DNA of 64,000 nt from Cronobacter sakazakii (GCF_000982825.1 NZ_CP011047.1:3286001-3350000), one strand, 5' to 3'. Positions 1 to 9,525 are shown, counted from the stretch's first letter. The notes: generated by a model not told the origin, from the sequence alone. Numbers and translations: made by a program.

Positions 1-2256
1 GTGGCGGTGGATCTCATCCTGGATGTCGGCAACACCCACACCTGCGGCGTGATTATTGAAGATCACGGTGAAGCGAATGACGGCCTGCGCCAGACGATGG
101 AGTTGCAGGTACGATCGCTTAGCGAGCCGCAGTTTATGAATGCGCTGATGTTCACCAGCCGTCTGGCCTTCGCCGAGGCGCGCTTTGGCAAACAGCATTT
201 TTCGGTGGAGAGCGGGCGCGACGAGGCGTTTGTCTGGCCTTCTATCGTGCGTGTCGGTGACGAAGCGCGCAAACTCGCGATGCAGCGTCTTGGCACCGAG
301 GGCAACAGCGGTATTTCCAGCCCACGCCGCTATCTGTGGGATGAAACCCCGGCGGCCCAGGAGTGGCGCTTTAACCTGATGACCCCGAAAACCCAGCGCG
401 AGCCGCTGGCGACCGCGGGCCCGCTGATGAACCTGATGAATGACGACGGCGAGCCGCTCTGGCAGCTGCCGCCGGAAGAGCGCCTGCCGGTTTTTTCGCC
501 GCAATACAGCCGCAGCTCTCTGATGACGCACATGTTGTGCGAGCTGCTCGCCCAGGCGGTCTGCCAGATTAACAGCGTTGCCAGCCGTCTGCGCATGGGC
601 AACGCCAGTTCGCCGCGCCAGTTGCGCCAGCTTATTCTGACGCTCCCGTCGGCGATGCCGAAACAGGAGCGCGAGATTTTTCGCCGCCGCATGCAGGAGG
701 CTATCGCGCTGGTCTGGAAAGCGCTGGGCTGGCACCCGCACGATGACGATTTCAGCGCCGAAAAAGGCCAGCGCAAGAGCCGCGTGCCGGTGCCAGAGAT
801 CCAGATGGAGTGGGATGAAGCGAGCTGCGGCCAGCTGGTGTGGCTTTATAACGAAGCGATGGTGCATTTCGCCGGGCAGACCGAGCGATTTTTCGCAAGC
901 CTCGCCCGCCCGGACCGCGAAACGCCGCCAGGCGCGACACCGGGCCGTCAGCTGCGCGTCGCCTCGATTGATATCGGCGGCGGCACGACGGATATGGCGA
1001 TCGCCGAATATCAGCTTGATGACGGCGTTGGCAGCAATGTGAAAATCAGCCCCACGCTGCTGTTCCGCGAAGGCTTTAAAGTGGCGGGCGATGACATTCT
1101 GCTGGATGTCATTCAGCGCTGCGTACTGCCTGCGCTTCAGGAACATCTGCAAAAAGCGGGCGTGGCTGACGCTGCGACGCTGATGTCCACGTTGTTCGGC
1201 GATTCCGGGCGTATGGACACCCAGGCGATTCTGCGCCAGCAGACTGCGCTGCAGCTCTTTATGCCACTCGGCCACGCCATTCTCTCGGCGTGGGAAAATA
1301 GCGACCCGACTGACTCCCAAAGCGGCCTTTACACCACGTTCGGTGAAATGCTGAAACAGCCGCCGACCCGCAACGTGCATAACTATCTCCACCAGGCGAT
1401 TGAACATGCGCTGCCCGCCGGCAGCCCGGCGTTTAACGTGCTGGACGTACCGCTGCAGGTGAGCTTCAGCGAGCTTGAAGAAGCGCTGCATAGCGGGAAG
1501 TTCAGCATCTGCGCGCCCATTCAGGCGCTGTGCGAAGCTATCTCTTACTACTGCTGTGACGTGCTGCTTATCACTGGTCGTCCGGGCTGCCTGCCGGGCC
1601 TGCAGTCGCTGATCCGTCTGCTGCAGCCGGTGCCGGTCAGCCGTATGGTCTGGCTCGATAACTATGAAGTGCATGAATGGTATCCTTTCAGTCAGCACCG
1701 CCGCGTGGGCAATCCAAAATCCACCGCCGCCGTTGGCGCGATGCTCTGCAGCCTGGCGCTGGATCTGCGCCTGCCGCGCTTTAACTTTAAAGCGGCGGAT
1801 ATTGGCGCGTATTCCACCGTGCGTTACCTGGGCGTGCTGGATAATGTCGTCAACACGCTGCGCGACGAAAACGTCTGGTATCGCGATATCGATCTTGACG
1901 CGCCGGGTGCGAAGCTCGACGCCCGCTTACACTTCCCGCTGCGCGGCAATGTGACGCTCGGCTTCCGCCAGCTCGATAACGCCCGCTGGCCCGCCACGCC
2001 GCTCTATACGCTCTCGGTCAACTCACCAGAGCTCGCGAAAGCCATTGCCGGCGACGGCGTACTGAACGTGCGCCTGCAGCTGACCGGTGGCAGCAAGCAT
2101 GAAGCACCGGAAGGCTTTACGCTCAGCGAAGCCTGGCTCTCAGACGGCACCCGCGTGCCGCCGGAGCAGGTCACTTTTAAACTGAATACGCTGGCTGACC
2201 GTCGCAGTTCCGGCAGCCATTACTGGATCGACAGCGGGAGCGTTTATCTGAAATGA
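1..2256 (+). CDS. srfB: SrfB family protein, 5' end outside the window
   Basis: This is the C-terminal 751 residues of an SrfB protein. Family members are, from memory, about 1000 residues, and the reading frame is open to the first base, so the true start lies upstream. Two actin/Hsp70-like ATPase motifs are visible: LDVGNTHTCG near residue 7 and the phosphate-2-like DIGGGTTDMA near residue 325. This suggests a large actin-fold ATPase. SrfB was named in Salmonella as part of the SsrB-regulated srfABC set, but its molecular function is not established. The stop codon overlaps the start of srfC by 4 bp (ATGA), which indicates translational coupling. Identity is confident; the ATPase role is inferred from motifs only. 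Confidence 0.88.
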   Translation: MAVDLILDVGNTHTCGVIIEDHGEANDGLRQTMELQVRSLSEPQFMNALMFTSRLAFAEARFGKQHFSVESGRDEAFVWPSIVRVGDEARKLAMQRLGTEGNSGISSPRRYLWDETPAAQEWRFNLMTPKTQREPLATAGPLMNLMNDDGEPLWQLPPEERLPVFSPQYSRSSLMTHMLCELLAQAVCQINSVASRLRMGNASSPRQLRQLILTLPSAMPKQEREIFRRRMQEAIALVWKALGWHPHDDDFSAEKGQRKSRVPVPEIQMEWDEASCGQLVWLYNEAMVHFAGQTERFFASLARPDRETPPGATPGRQLRVASIDIGGGTTDMAIAEYQLDDGVGSNVKISPTLLFREGFKVAGDDILLDVIQRCVLPALQEHLQKAGVADAATLMSTLFGDSGRMDTQAILRQQTALQLFMPLGHAILSAWENSDPTDSQSGLYTTFGEMLKQPPTRNVHNYLHQAIEHALPAGSPAFNVLDVPLQVSFSELEEALHSGKFSICAPIQALCEAISYYCCDVLLITGRPGCLPGLQSLIRLLQPVPVSRMVWLDNYEVHEWYPFSQHRRVGNPKSTAAVGAMLCSLALDLRLPRFNFKAADIGAYSTVRYLGVLDNVVNTLRDENVWYRDIDLDAPGAKLDARLHFPLRGNVTLGFRQLDNARWPATPLYTLSVNSPELAKAIAGDGVLNVRLQLTGGSKHEAPEGFTLSEAWLSDGTRVPPEQVTFKLNTLADRRSSGSHYWIDSGSVYLK

Positions 2257-4451
2257 CAGTCTCTACCCTCATTAACCAGACACTCACTACGCCTGTCGCC
2301 CTGACCCGGTGGGTCGAAACCACCCGCGCGCACGCGCCGCTGCTGGATGAGGACGCAGGCCCGTTGCTGGCGCGTCTGAACGCGCTGCGCGCCAGCGCAC
2401 AGACGCTTAACGCGCTCGCCAGTGAGCCGCGCACGCTCGGCCTTTATGGTCATTCCCAGGCGGGCAAAGCGCACCTGCTGGCGACGCTTGCCAACGGTTC
2501 GCAGGGCCAGGTGTCCGTGGCACCTGGCGATAAGCACCTCGACTGGCTGACCCATATCAACCCCGGTCACAGCGCGACCGCGATGGCGGTGCGCTTTACC
2601 CGCACGCCGCCAACGCTTCCGGAGGAGTTTCCGCTGCGCCTGCGCCTTTTCAGCGAAGCGGAACTGGTGCAGATTTTCCTCGCGCACTACCAGACCAGCG
2701 GTCAGTCGCGCGCCGTCAGCGAAGAAGAGCTGCGCCAGCGTTTAGCCCAGTTGCAAAGCCTCGGCCAGCCACAGAGCCACCCGGCCATTAGCGCGCCGGA
2801 TATCATGACGCTTGCCGCCCGCTGGCGTGAACTGACGCCCGCGCGCCAGCGCACGCTGAGCGACGACGCCTGGTATCAGCTCGCAGAGCTGCTGCCAGCG
2901 CTGAATCTCCCAGAACGCGTGCGGCTGTACGCGCTGCTGTGGGGCGATATCGCAGAGCTGACGCAGCAGTTTATGACGCTCGCCGAAGGCCTGTTGCTGC
3001 TCGGCCATGCCCGTGAAGTGGCCGCGCCGTTGAGCCTGCTCGTCGATAACTTCTCGCTCCCGGTGGAAGGCTTTCTGCTCCCTGCTGGCTCCGGTGAAGA
3101 CGCGCTGCCGGATGAAGTCCTGGTGCGCGCCCTCGAACAACAACAGTTGCAGGGTATGGTCAGCCTGCCGCTCACGACGCTGACGCTGCTGTGTGCCGAG
3201 CTGACGCTGCCGCTCGCCACACCTTCTGTACCGGAAGGCGTCGATCTGCTGGATATTCCCGGCGCGACGTTTGACCAGAATGACAGCCTGAACGCCAGTA
3301 AAATCGCGTTTCTGCTCGACTATTATCGTCAGCACCAGCAGCCGGACGTGCTGATGGTGTGTAACGCCGTACAGCGCCGCGCCGATATCGCGCCAGTCGC
3401 GCGCGCGCTGCTGCGCTGGGTGAACGCCACGCAACCGGCCTCTCCGGACGCGCTGCCGGGGCTCGTGTGGGCCATTACGCCGCACGACGCCCGCTTCCTT
3501 GACGGCCAGCATCTGGACGAAGGCGTTCAGCGCTTACTCGGCAAGCCGGGCCACACCTGGGGCACATTGCAGGCGCTCGACGGGCGTAATCTGCAACGTC
3601 TGACCGAATGGCTCTCGCAGGCGCTGAGCCAGAGCAGCCGCGAGCATCGCCTTGCGTTACTCATCGAGCAGGCACAGGCGCAGCCCGCGCTGCTGTTCAG
3701 CCGTTATCTGGCCCCGCTGACCACTGACGCGGCGACGCTGCGGTCCACGGCGGAAAACGGCGTGCGCACATTGCAGCGCCAGGCCGCGCGCCACGGCGAT
3801 CTGCTCCAGGCGCTGCTGCCTGACCCGGCCGCATTGCAGGCGCTCTGTGAAACCGAAGAGCGCCACGAAGAGACGCCACAGGGGCTATTCAGCGCCGAGA
3901 TCGATCTTTTCGGCGAATCCACTTCCGTGCGTCCTGTTGATACCGCCTCCGGCGCGTCGCTCGCCCGTCGCGCACATCGCCTGTGGGTGAACCACGTTCG
4001 CCAGTGGATGCAGAGCGAAGAACATGCCGCGCAGCTCGGCATTGACCCCGCCACGCTGCACTGGCTCGGCGACACGCTGATTATCGCGAGCTATAGGCTG
4101 GATCTCGCGGCGCGTCTGGAAACGCTGGCAGCGCATGAAGGGCTTTCCGGCGCACAATTACGCGCTGAGCTTGGCAACTTCGTAAGCTGGCTGGGCTTTG
4201 AGCGTGTGCCCCAGGCCGAGCGCCCGGCGAGCCGCGTTAATCCGAACGAGCGCCTGTTCGCCTCTGCCGTTGCGCAGGATAAGCGTCTGACGCGCCTTGG
4301 CGAAAAACCGGTGCATGCCGCCACGCGTTATGTCTACGACTGGCTGGTCGCGCTTTACACCCGCGCGATTGAAAATATCGGCTACGAACATCCGCTCGAT
4401 ATCAAACCCGCCGACCGTCAGGCGCTGGCGAAAATCATCGGCTTGCGTTAA
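2253..4451 (+). CDS. srfC: SrfC family putative virulence factor (P-loop protein)
   Basis: This 732-residue protein follows srfB with a 4-bp overlap, the arrangement seen in srfABC operons. A P-loop-like stretch, GLYGHSQAGKAHL, lies near residues 62-74, and a DLLDIPGA motif resembling the G3/Walker B region of GTPases lies near residue 333. The usual Ser/Thr after the P-loop lysine is Ala, so nucleotide binding may be altered. The rest looks helical and Leu/Ala-rich. No signal peptide or clear membrane segment is visible. SrfB (actin-fold motifs) and SrfC (GTPase-like motifs) probably act together with SrfA, which would be upstream of the window. A terminator follows 8 bp after the stop. Confidence 0.85.
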   Translation: MTVSTLINQTLTTPVALTRWVETTRAHAPLLDEDAGPLLARLNALRASAQTLNALASEPRTLGLYGHSQAGKAHLLATLANGSQGQVSVAPGDKHLDWLTHINPGHSATAMAVRFTRTPPTLPEEFPLRLRLFSEAELVQIFLAHYQTSGQSRAVSEEELRQRLAQLQSLGQPQSHPAISAPDIMTLAARWRELTPARQRTLSDDAWYQLAELLPALNLPERVRLYALLWGDIAELTQQFMTLAEGLLLLGHAREVAAPLSLLVDNFSLPVEGFLLPAGSGEDALPDEVLVRALEQQQLQGMVSLPLTTLTLLCAELTLPLATPSVPEGVDLLDIPGATFDQNDSLNASKIAFLLDYYRQHQQPDVLMVCNAVQRRADIAPVARALLRWVNATQPASPDALPGLVWAITPHDARFLDGQHLDEGVQRLLGKPGHTWGTLQALDGRNLQRLTEWLSQALSQSSREHRLALLIEQAQAQPALLFSRYLAPLTTDAATLRSTAENGVRTLQRQAARHGDLLQALLPDPAALQALCETEERHEETPQGLFSAEIDLFGESTSVRPVDTASGASLARRAHRLWVNHVRQWMQSEEHAAQLGIDPATLHWLGDTLIIASYRLDLAARLETLAAHEGLSGAQLRAELGNFVSWLGFERVPQAERPASRVNPNERLFASAVAQDKRLTRLGEKPVHAATRYVYDWLVALYTRAIENIGYEHPLDIKPADRQALAKIIGLR

Positions 4452-4458
4452 CGCCTCC

Positions 4459-4487
4459 CGCCGGTGCGCCCGCACCGGCGTTTCTAT
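4459..4487 (+). terminator. Rho-independent terminator of srfBC
   Basis: A perfect 9-bp stem (CGCCGGTGC / GCACCGGCG) with a GCCC loop is followed by TTTCTAT. It lies just after the srfC stop and ends the srf operon. The rest of the roughly 300-bp gap up to the cigR-like gene (to 4752) shows no further gene. Confidence 0.85.
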
Positions 4488-4752
4488 CCTGCGATTCTCT
4501 GTTGCGGTGTGTTAAACGCGCTGCCCACTTTTAATAAGCTGTTCCCGAAACGCTGTTCGTTTCTGCGGCGCTTTTGCGCCCTGCTTTACTGTTTATTTGT
4601 ACAGCCATATTGCCGCTACGAACGGGCGCAGGCAAACTGACGTTACGTTTTAGCGAGGCAGATTCCGAAGTGTGAAATCCAGGAAAAAGCGCCATCGATT
4701 TTTGTTGCCGTTGTGCTGAAATAACGCTGCACCACCTGAATGAGGAAGGGTT

Positions 4753-5244
4753 ATGAAAACGAAACGTTTGAGTGCGCTGGCGCTTCTGCTGGCAGCGTTT
4801 ACCGTATGCGCCACGCCTGCGCTGGCGAATCCCGGCAACGGGAACGGCCACGGAAATGGTAACGGTCATGGTAACAGCGGCAATCACGGCAACAATGGTC
4901 ATCATGGCGCCCACGACCAGAATGACAGCGGCAACGCGTCGGGCCGTAAAAACTACGGCAAACCCGACCACGTTGAGGCGGATATCAGTTACAGCCGCGC
5001 GCGCAGCCTCGCTGTGAACTACGGCCTCACCGGGTATGAGTCGCTGCCGCCAGGTATCGCGAAAAATCTCGCACGCGGTAAGCCGCTGCCGCCAGGCATC
5101 GCGAAAAAATCGGTACCGGCCAGCATGCTGAACGAACTGCCCTATTATCCGGGTTATGAGTGGAAAATGGTGGGTGACGATCTGGTGCTGATTGCGCTCA
5201 GCACGGCGCTGGTGACGGCCGTTATCAACAACGTATTTGACTGA
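4753..5244 (+). CDS. CigR/RcnB-family small exported protein
   Basis: The product has 163 residues. It starts with a cleavable signal peptide (MKTKRLSALALLLAAF, cleavage near ALA-N at residue 26), followed by a low-complexity Gly/Asn/His repeat of about 35 residues. The C-terminal half carries a duplicated LPPGIAKNLARGKPLPPGIAKK motif and ends in YPGYEWKMVGDDLVLIALST, as in Salmonella CigR and RcnB-type proteins. The start at 4753 has a GGAAGGG ribosome site. CigR is described as an anti-virulence factor in Salmonella, and RcnB is a periplasmic metal-related protein. The His-rich repeat could bind metal, but that is inference. It has its own terminator and is probably monocistronic. Confidence 0.8.
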   Translation: MKTKRLSALALLLAAFTVCATPALANPGNGNGHGNGNGHGNSGNHGNNGHHGAHDQNDSGNASGRKNYGKPDHVEADISYSRARSLAVNYGLTGYESLPPGIAKNLARGKPLPPGIAKKSVPASMLNELPYYPGYEWKMVGDDLVLIALSTALVTAVINNVFD

Positions 5245-5267
5245 TCAACGCTTTCTCAGAGAGTAAT

Positions 5268-5293
5268 GCCGGGCGCTGCGCCCGGCGTTTTTA
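5268..5293 (+). terminator. Terminator of the cigR-like gene
   Basis: An 8-bp stem (GCCGGGCG / CGCCCGGC) with a 3-nt loop is followed by GTTTTTATT. It lies 23 bp after the stop and abuts the 3' end of the convergent isomerase gene. Confidence 0.85.
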
Positions 5294-6352
5294 TTGAGGT
5301 TCCAAACCGAGCATCCCGCGCACCGCCTCGCGCTCATGGCTTCCGGGCGCGTAATTCTCAAAGTTTTGCGAAGATACTTTGATGATATGTTCGGCGATAA
5401 ATTTGGCCCCTTCCCGCGCGCCGGTTTCGCCGTCTTTAAGGCAGCACTCCCACTCAAGCGTCGCCCAGCCGGGATAGTCATAGCGCGCAAGCTTACTGAA
5501 AATAGCCCTGAAATCTATCTGCCCGTCGCCCGGCGAGCGGAAACGGCCTGGCCGGTCTATCCAGGGCTGATAACCGCCATAGACGCCGCTGTCGGCTGAC
5601 TGCCTGAACTCGGCGTCTTTCACGTGAAACGCCCGGATGCGCGAATGCCAGCGATCGATAAACCCGAGATAATCCATGTGCTGAAGCAGCATATGGCTCG
5701 GATCGTAGAGGATATGGCAACGCGGATGGTGGCCGGTGAGTTCCAGAAAACGCCCGAACGTCACGCCATCATGCAAATCTTCACCGGGGTGCAGCTCAAA
5801 GCAGAGATCCACGCCTGCCTCGTCAAAACGGTTAAGAATCGGCAGCCAGCGGCTGGCCAGCTCGTTAAACGCCTCTTCCACCAGCAGCGGATTGTGCGGC
5901 GGCCACGGATAGAAAAACGGCCAGGCGAGGGAGCCTGAAAAGGTGGCGTGCGCCGTGAGATTGAGGTTTTGCGAGGCGCGCGCCGCAAGCTTCAGCGTGC
6001 TGACCGCCCACTGCTGGCGCGCAACCGGATCGTGGCGCAGCGCCTCGGGTGCGAAACCGGCAAACGCCTGGTCATACGCCGGGTGTACCGCCACCAGTTG
6101 TCCCTGAAAATGCGTCGAGAGCTCGCTGATTTGCAGGCCCATATTGCCGAGCGTCTCGCGCACCTGCGCGCAGTAATCCAGGCTTTCCGCCGCTTTGGCC
6201 AGATCAAAAATATGCGGCAAATGGGTCGGCAGCTGCACCGCTTTATAGCCGAGCCCGGCAGCCCAGGCCGCCAGCGTATCGAGCTGGTTAAACGGCGGAC
6301 GGTCGCTGATAAATTGCGAAAGAAAAAGAGATGGCCCCTGTAGCGTTTTCAA
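5291..6352 (-). CDS. Sugar phosphate isomerase/epimerase family protein (TIM barrel)
   Basis: The frame is open upstream to 6418, but I place the start at the TTG at 6352. It has an AGGAG ribosome site 5 bp away and gives a 353-residue protein beginning MKTLQGPSLFLSQF. The sequence has the xylose-isomerase-like TIM-barrel pattern of metal-dependent epimerases: CFELHPGED, ILYDPSHML, AFHVKDAEF and TLEWECC supply the usual His/Asp/Glu metal ligands in order. Such proteins act on sugar or inositol derivatives. The true substrate cannot be read from the sequence, and no kinase, transporter or dehydrogenase partner is adjacent. The gene stands alone, convergent with the cigR-like gene and divergent from the chemoreceptor. 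Confidence 0.78.
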   Translation of the reverse strand: MKTLQGPSLFLSQFISDRPPFNQLDTLAAWAAGLGYKAVQLPTHLPHIFDLAKAAESLDYCAQVRETLGNMGLQISELSTHFQGQLVAVHPAYDQAFAGFAPEALRHDPVARQQWAVSTLKLAARASQNLNLTAHATFSGSLAWPFFYPWPPHNPLLVEEAFNELASRWLPILNRFDEAGVDLCFELHPGEDLHDGVTFGRFLELTGHHPRCHILYDPSHMLLQHMDYLGFIDRWHSRIRAFHVKDAEFRQSADSGVYGGYQPWIDRPGRFRSPGDGQIDFRAIFSKLARYDYPGWATLEWECCLKDGETGAREGAKFIAEHIIKVSSQNFENYAPGSHEREAVRGMLGLEPQ

Positions 6353-6484
6353 TCTCACTCCTATGGCGCACGTGCGCGGATCGCTGATGCCAGCGTTAAG
6401 CATAGCCTGGCGAAACATAAGCCTCGCTTATTGTACCTGATATAGATATAACCCTTTGTTTTGTTGGGAAAAACCCATTTAACC

Positions 6485-6511
6485 TAAATTTTTTGGCTGA
6501 CATTCCGATAA
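6485..6511 (+). promoter_or_regulatory. Sigma-28 (FliA) promoter of the chemoreceptor gene
   Basis: TAAA, exactly 15 bases, then TCCGATAA matches the enterobacterial flagellar class 3 consensus (TAAA-N15-GCCGATAA) with one mismatch. It lies 68 bp upstream of the receptor start, so this receptor is expected to be co-expressed with the flagellar and chemotaxis regulon. Confidence 0.82.
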
Positions 6512-6579
6512 CCGTCTGGTGGCACTCCTCTTTTTGAGTGGCCGGGTCGCTGTGTTACAACCTCACGCAAGGGAACAAC

Positions 6580-8118
6580 ATGTCAGTAAGGCGTTTTTCA
6601 TTTCTCGTTTTCAGTCTTTTACTTTTCATCTTTCTCGTCAGTACCGTCTCTAACCTCTGGTCGCTCACGCGCAGTAACCAGTCGCTGGATAACGTGAATA
6701 AAGAAATTCGCGTGGTGCTTTCGGTAATTGATCCGATTAACCACAGCCGTACGCTGCGCGTGCGCCTGATGGAGGCGATGATTAACGCCTCTCTTGGCGA
6801 TACCCAGAAAACGCAGGCGTCGCTTGAAACCGCCAACAAGGTGATGCAAAAAGCCATCGCGGCGTTCAATAACTACAAAGCAGCCCCTGCGGTTGAAGGC
6901 GAAGAAGCGCTGGCGGCCCCGTACCGTCAGGCCTGGCAGGCGTATGTTGATGACGGCCTGCGTCCGCTGATGGATGCGGCGAGTCGCAACGATACCGCGC
7001 GGTTTAACCAGCTCGTAAGCACCACAATTCCGCAACTGGATCGTCAGTTTGAAATTACGCTCGATCAGCTGCTGGCGTTTCGTGAGAAATATGCCCAGCG
7101 TCTGAACCAGGAGGCGCAGGCGCGTTTTGTAAACAGCATCGTTACCATCGCGGTGTTCGCCCTGCTGTTTACGCTGCTGATTGGCGCGATGTTTATTCTG
7201 CTGAAACGCCGCGTACTGTCGCCGCTGGATGCCGCGCGTCGCCACTGCCAGCAGATGGCGGAAGGCGAGCTGCACACGCCGGTGCTCTCCGGCTCGAAAG
7301 ATGAGATTGGCGATATGCTTGGCTCGCTTGAGCAGATGCGTCTGTCGCTGGTCAATATCATTGCCCAGGTGCGCGACTCCAGCCAGAGCGTGGCCCACGC
7401 CGCGGAAGAGATCGCCGCCGGTAACGTCGATCTCTCGGCGCGTACCGAAGAGCAGGCCGCGTCGCTTGGCGAAACCGCCGCCAGCATGGAACAGCTGACC
7501 TCGACCGTGAAGCACACCTCGGAGAACACCGCCGAGGCGAATAAGCTCGCGGGCAATATGCGCAGCGCCGCCCAGGAAGGCAACGCGATTGTCGAAGAAG
7601 TTGTCGTCTCCATGCAGGAGATCGAATCAAGCTCTAGCAAAATCGACAACATTATCGGCATTATCGAAGATATCGCCTTCCAGACTAACATCCTGGCGCT
7701 CAACGCCGCGGTGGAAGCCGCCCGTGCGGGTGAGCAGGGTCGAGGTTTTGCGGTGGTGGCAAGCGAAGTGCGTAATCTGGCGCAGCGCTCGTCGGTGGCC
7801 GCGAAGGAGATCAAAGAGCTTATCGAGCAGTCCGGCGAGCAGGTGGTGCTGGGCAGTGACCGCGTGGCGCGTGCGGGCGAGAGCATGAAGCGCATCATCG
7901 GCTCGATTAAACAGGTTTCTGAGTTGATGTCAGAAATCACGCTCTCCACCGGCGAGCAGAGCCGTGGAATTGAGCAGATTAACCAGGCCGTCGCGCAGAT
8001 GGATTCCGTTACCCAGCAGAACGCCGCGCTGGTGGAAGAAGCCTCTGCCGCCGCCCACTCGCTGAAAGAGCAGTCACAGCTGCTCAATCAGGCGGTCGCG
8101 GTGTTTAAATTGAGCTAA
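6580..8118 (+). CDS. Methyl-accepting chemotaxis protein
   Basis: I chose the ATG at 6580 (512 residues, MSVRRFSFLVF...), which has an AAGGGAAC ribosome site, over the longer GTG at 6538. The layout is that of a transmembrane chemoreceptor: TM1 at residues 6-25, a periplasmic helical ligand domain to about 187, TM2 near 189-212, a HAMP domain, methylation helices, and the conserved signalling tip (IAFQTNILALNAAVEAARAG) near residue 365. The C terminus (LNQAVAVFKLS) lacks the NWETF pentapeptide that binds CheR/CheB, so it is a low-abundance-type receptor depending on others for adaptation. The ligand is unknown. A sigma-28 promoter precedes it and a terminator follows. Confidence 0.93.
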   Translation: MSVRRFSFLVFSLLLFIFLVSTVSNLWSLTRSNQSLDNVNKEIRVVLSVIDPINHSRTLRVRLMEAMINASLGDTQKTQASLETANKVMQKAIAAFNNYKAAPAVEGEEALAAPYRQAWQAYVDDGLRPLMDAASRNDTARFNQLVSTTIPQLDRQFEITLDQLLAFREKYAQRLNQEAQARFVNSIVTIAVFALLFTLLIGAMFILLKRRVLSPLDAARRHCQQMAEGELHTPVLSGSKDEIGDMLGSLEQMRLSLVNIIAQVRDSSQSVAHAAEEIAAGNVDLSARTEEQAASLGETAASMEQLTSTVKHTSENTAEANKLAGNMRSAAQEGNAIVEEVVVSMQEIESSSSKIDNIIGIIEDIAFQTNILALNAAVEAARAGEQGRGFAVVASEVRNLAQRSSVAAKEIKELIEQSGEQVVLGSDRVARAGESMKRIIGSIKQVSELMSEITLSTGEQSRGIEQINQAVAQMDSVTQQNAALVEEASAAAHSLKEQSQLLNQAVAVFKLS

Positions 8119-8136
8119 CGGTTGTAAAACGAGTCA

Positions 8137-8162
8137 GGGCAGGTGTCGGCCTGCCCTTTTTT
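8137..8162 (+). terminator. Terminator of the chemoreceptor gene
   Basis: A GGGCAGG / CCTGCCC stem with a 6-nt loop is followed by six T residues, 18 bp after the stop. Read from the other strand the hairpin is followed by TGACTCGTTTTA, so it may also weakly stop the convergent phytase-like gene. Confidence 0.85.
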
Positions 8163-8169
8163 ATTGCCT

Positions 8170-9525
8170 TTACAGCGGTTTATCGAGCTTTATCACCCAC
8201 AGTTCATTCTGCGAGGCGGGTTTTCCCAGCGGCTTAATGCCGATTTTGCTGGCAACCGGCTTGCCGTCCAGCGTCAGATGCCCCTGCCCGTCGACGTTGT
8301 AGTCATCCATCTCTTTTTTATCGCCCTGCGGCTCCAGCAGCTCTGACTGTAAACCGAAGTCGTTATCATTGATGACCGCGAGGGTTTGCGGGTCGATAAG
8401 CGCCAGCCCTTCCGCTTTCTCCTGCTGCCAGCCCAGTTCCCGCAAATCCACCGCCAGCTGCTTTGTGGCGAGCTTCACGCCGCGCGCGTTGAGTTTTTCC
8501 GCATCGTCGAATTCCGGCGGCTCGGTCTTATCCAGCGTGCTCAGATCGGTGGCGTTACTGAGATCGACCACATAGACGCGGTTACGCATGGTTTTGTTCT
8601 TATCGCCACCCTGTTCGATAAGCAAAATGCGGTGGTCGTCCAGCGCCACGATATCGCCGATTTTGGCATCTTTGGCTTTTTTATAGACGTCGATGTCGAT
8701 CGGATAACCGTACATCGCGGTTTTGCCGGTCGCCGGGTCAAAACTCACCAGCCGCGTAAAGCGCGCGGTGTTTTTGGTTTTGCCGTCGATATCCAGCGTG
8801 CTCTGCACCGCCGCGATAATGCGCCCGTCCGGCATCCGGGTCAGCCCTTCGAAGCCGCGGTTAGGCTGACGCCACTTAATGATATTCGGCAGACCGCCGG
8901 CCACGCCCTCTTCGCCCTTGCCCGCCTGCGGGCCATGTTTAGCAAGGATTGCGCCGCTGGCATCCACATGAATAATAAACGGGCCATATTCGTCACACAG
9001 CCAGTAGCCGCCCTTGCCGTCCGGCGTGATCCCTTCGGTATCCAGCCCGCGTTTATCACCGGTGAGCGTTTGCAGCGCGTCGTTAAGCGCCAGCTCGTTG
9101 GTGGCGCCGATGAGCCCGGCGGGCAGCGGCAGACCGCTGATATTGCCTTTATCGTCATGCAGCGGCATCGGATCGCTCGCCTGCGCCTGGTCTTTACTGA
9201 CGCGAATGGTCATCATCAGCGGCGTGTACTCCGGGCTTGCGAAGATTTTCGACTCCTGCTTGCCCATTTTCGGCGAGTCGGCGTTGGGGCCGCGGTCGGT
9301 GACGGTCGCGAAAATCAGGTCATCGCCCTCTTTGCGTAAAAAAAGCAGGCCGGAGCCCACACCCACCGGCAGGCCGTCGGGAAATGCGCTGGCATAATTG
9401 CCGGAATAGACCACATGATCTTCCTGCGGAAACGTCACGATATAGCGTTCCACCTGCGGCGCGGCGGCAAGGGAACAGAGCGGGAAAAGCGCCGCGAAAG
9501 CGAGCGTAAGCGGTTTGAATTTCAT
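8170..9525 (-). CDS. Exported esterase-like phytase family protein
   Basis: This 451-residue protein has a Sec signal peptide (MKFKPLTLAFAALFPLCSLAAA, cleavage near residue 22). The mature part has the phytase-like beta-propeller signature: YSGNYASAFPDG, ATVTDRGPNAD, DTEGITPDGKGGYWLCDEYGPFIIHVD and FEGLTRMPDGR. These repeated Asp/Glu-rich loops fit the PF13449-type family. Members are periplasmic and have been linked to phosphoester or ester cleavage, but the natural substrate is not defined. The gene is monocistronic: it is convergent with the chemoreceptor, and the next gene upstream ends in the same direction 100 bp away. I am confident of the family and not of the reaction. Confidence 0.82.
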   Translation of the reverse strand: MKFKPLTLAFAALFPLCSLAAAPQVERYIVTFPQEDHVVYSGNYASAFPDGLPVGVGSGLLFLRKEGDDLIFATVTDRGPNADSPKMGKQESKIFASPEYTPLMMTIRVSKDQAQASDPMPLHDDKGNISGLPLPAGLIGATNELALNDALQTLTGDKRGLDTEGITPDGKGGYWLCDEYGPFIIHVDASGAILAKHGPQAGKGEEGVAGGLPNIIKWRQPNRGFEGLTRMPDGRIIAAVQSTLDIDGKTKNTARFTRLVSFDPATGKTAMYGYPIDIDVYKKAKDAKIGDIVALDDHRILLIEQGGDKNKTMRNRVYVVDLSNATDLSTLDKTEPPEFDDAEKLNARGVKLATKQLAVDLRELGWQQEKAEGLALIDPQTLAVINDNDFGLQSELLEPQGDKKEMDDYNVDGQGHLTLDGKPVASKIGIKPLGKPASQNELWVIKLDKPL

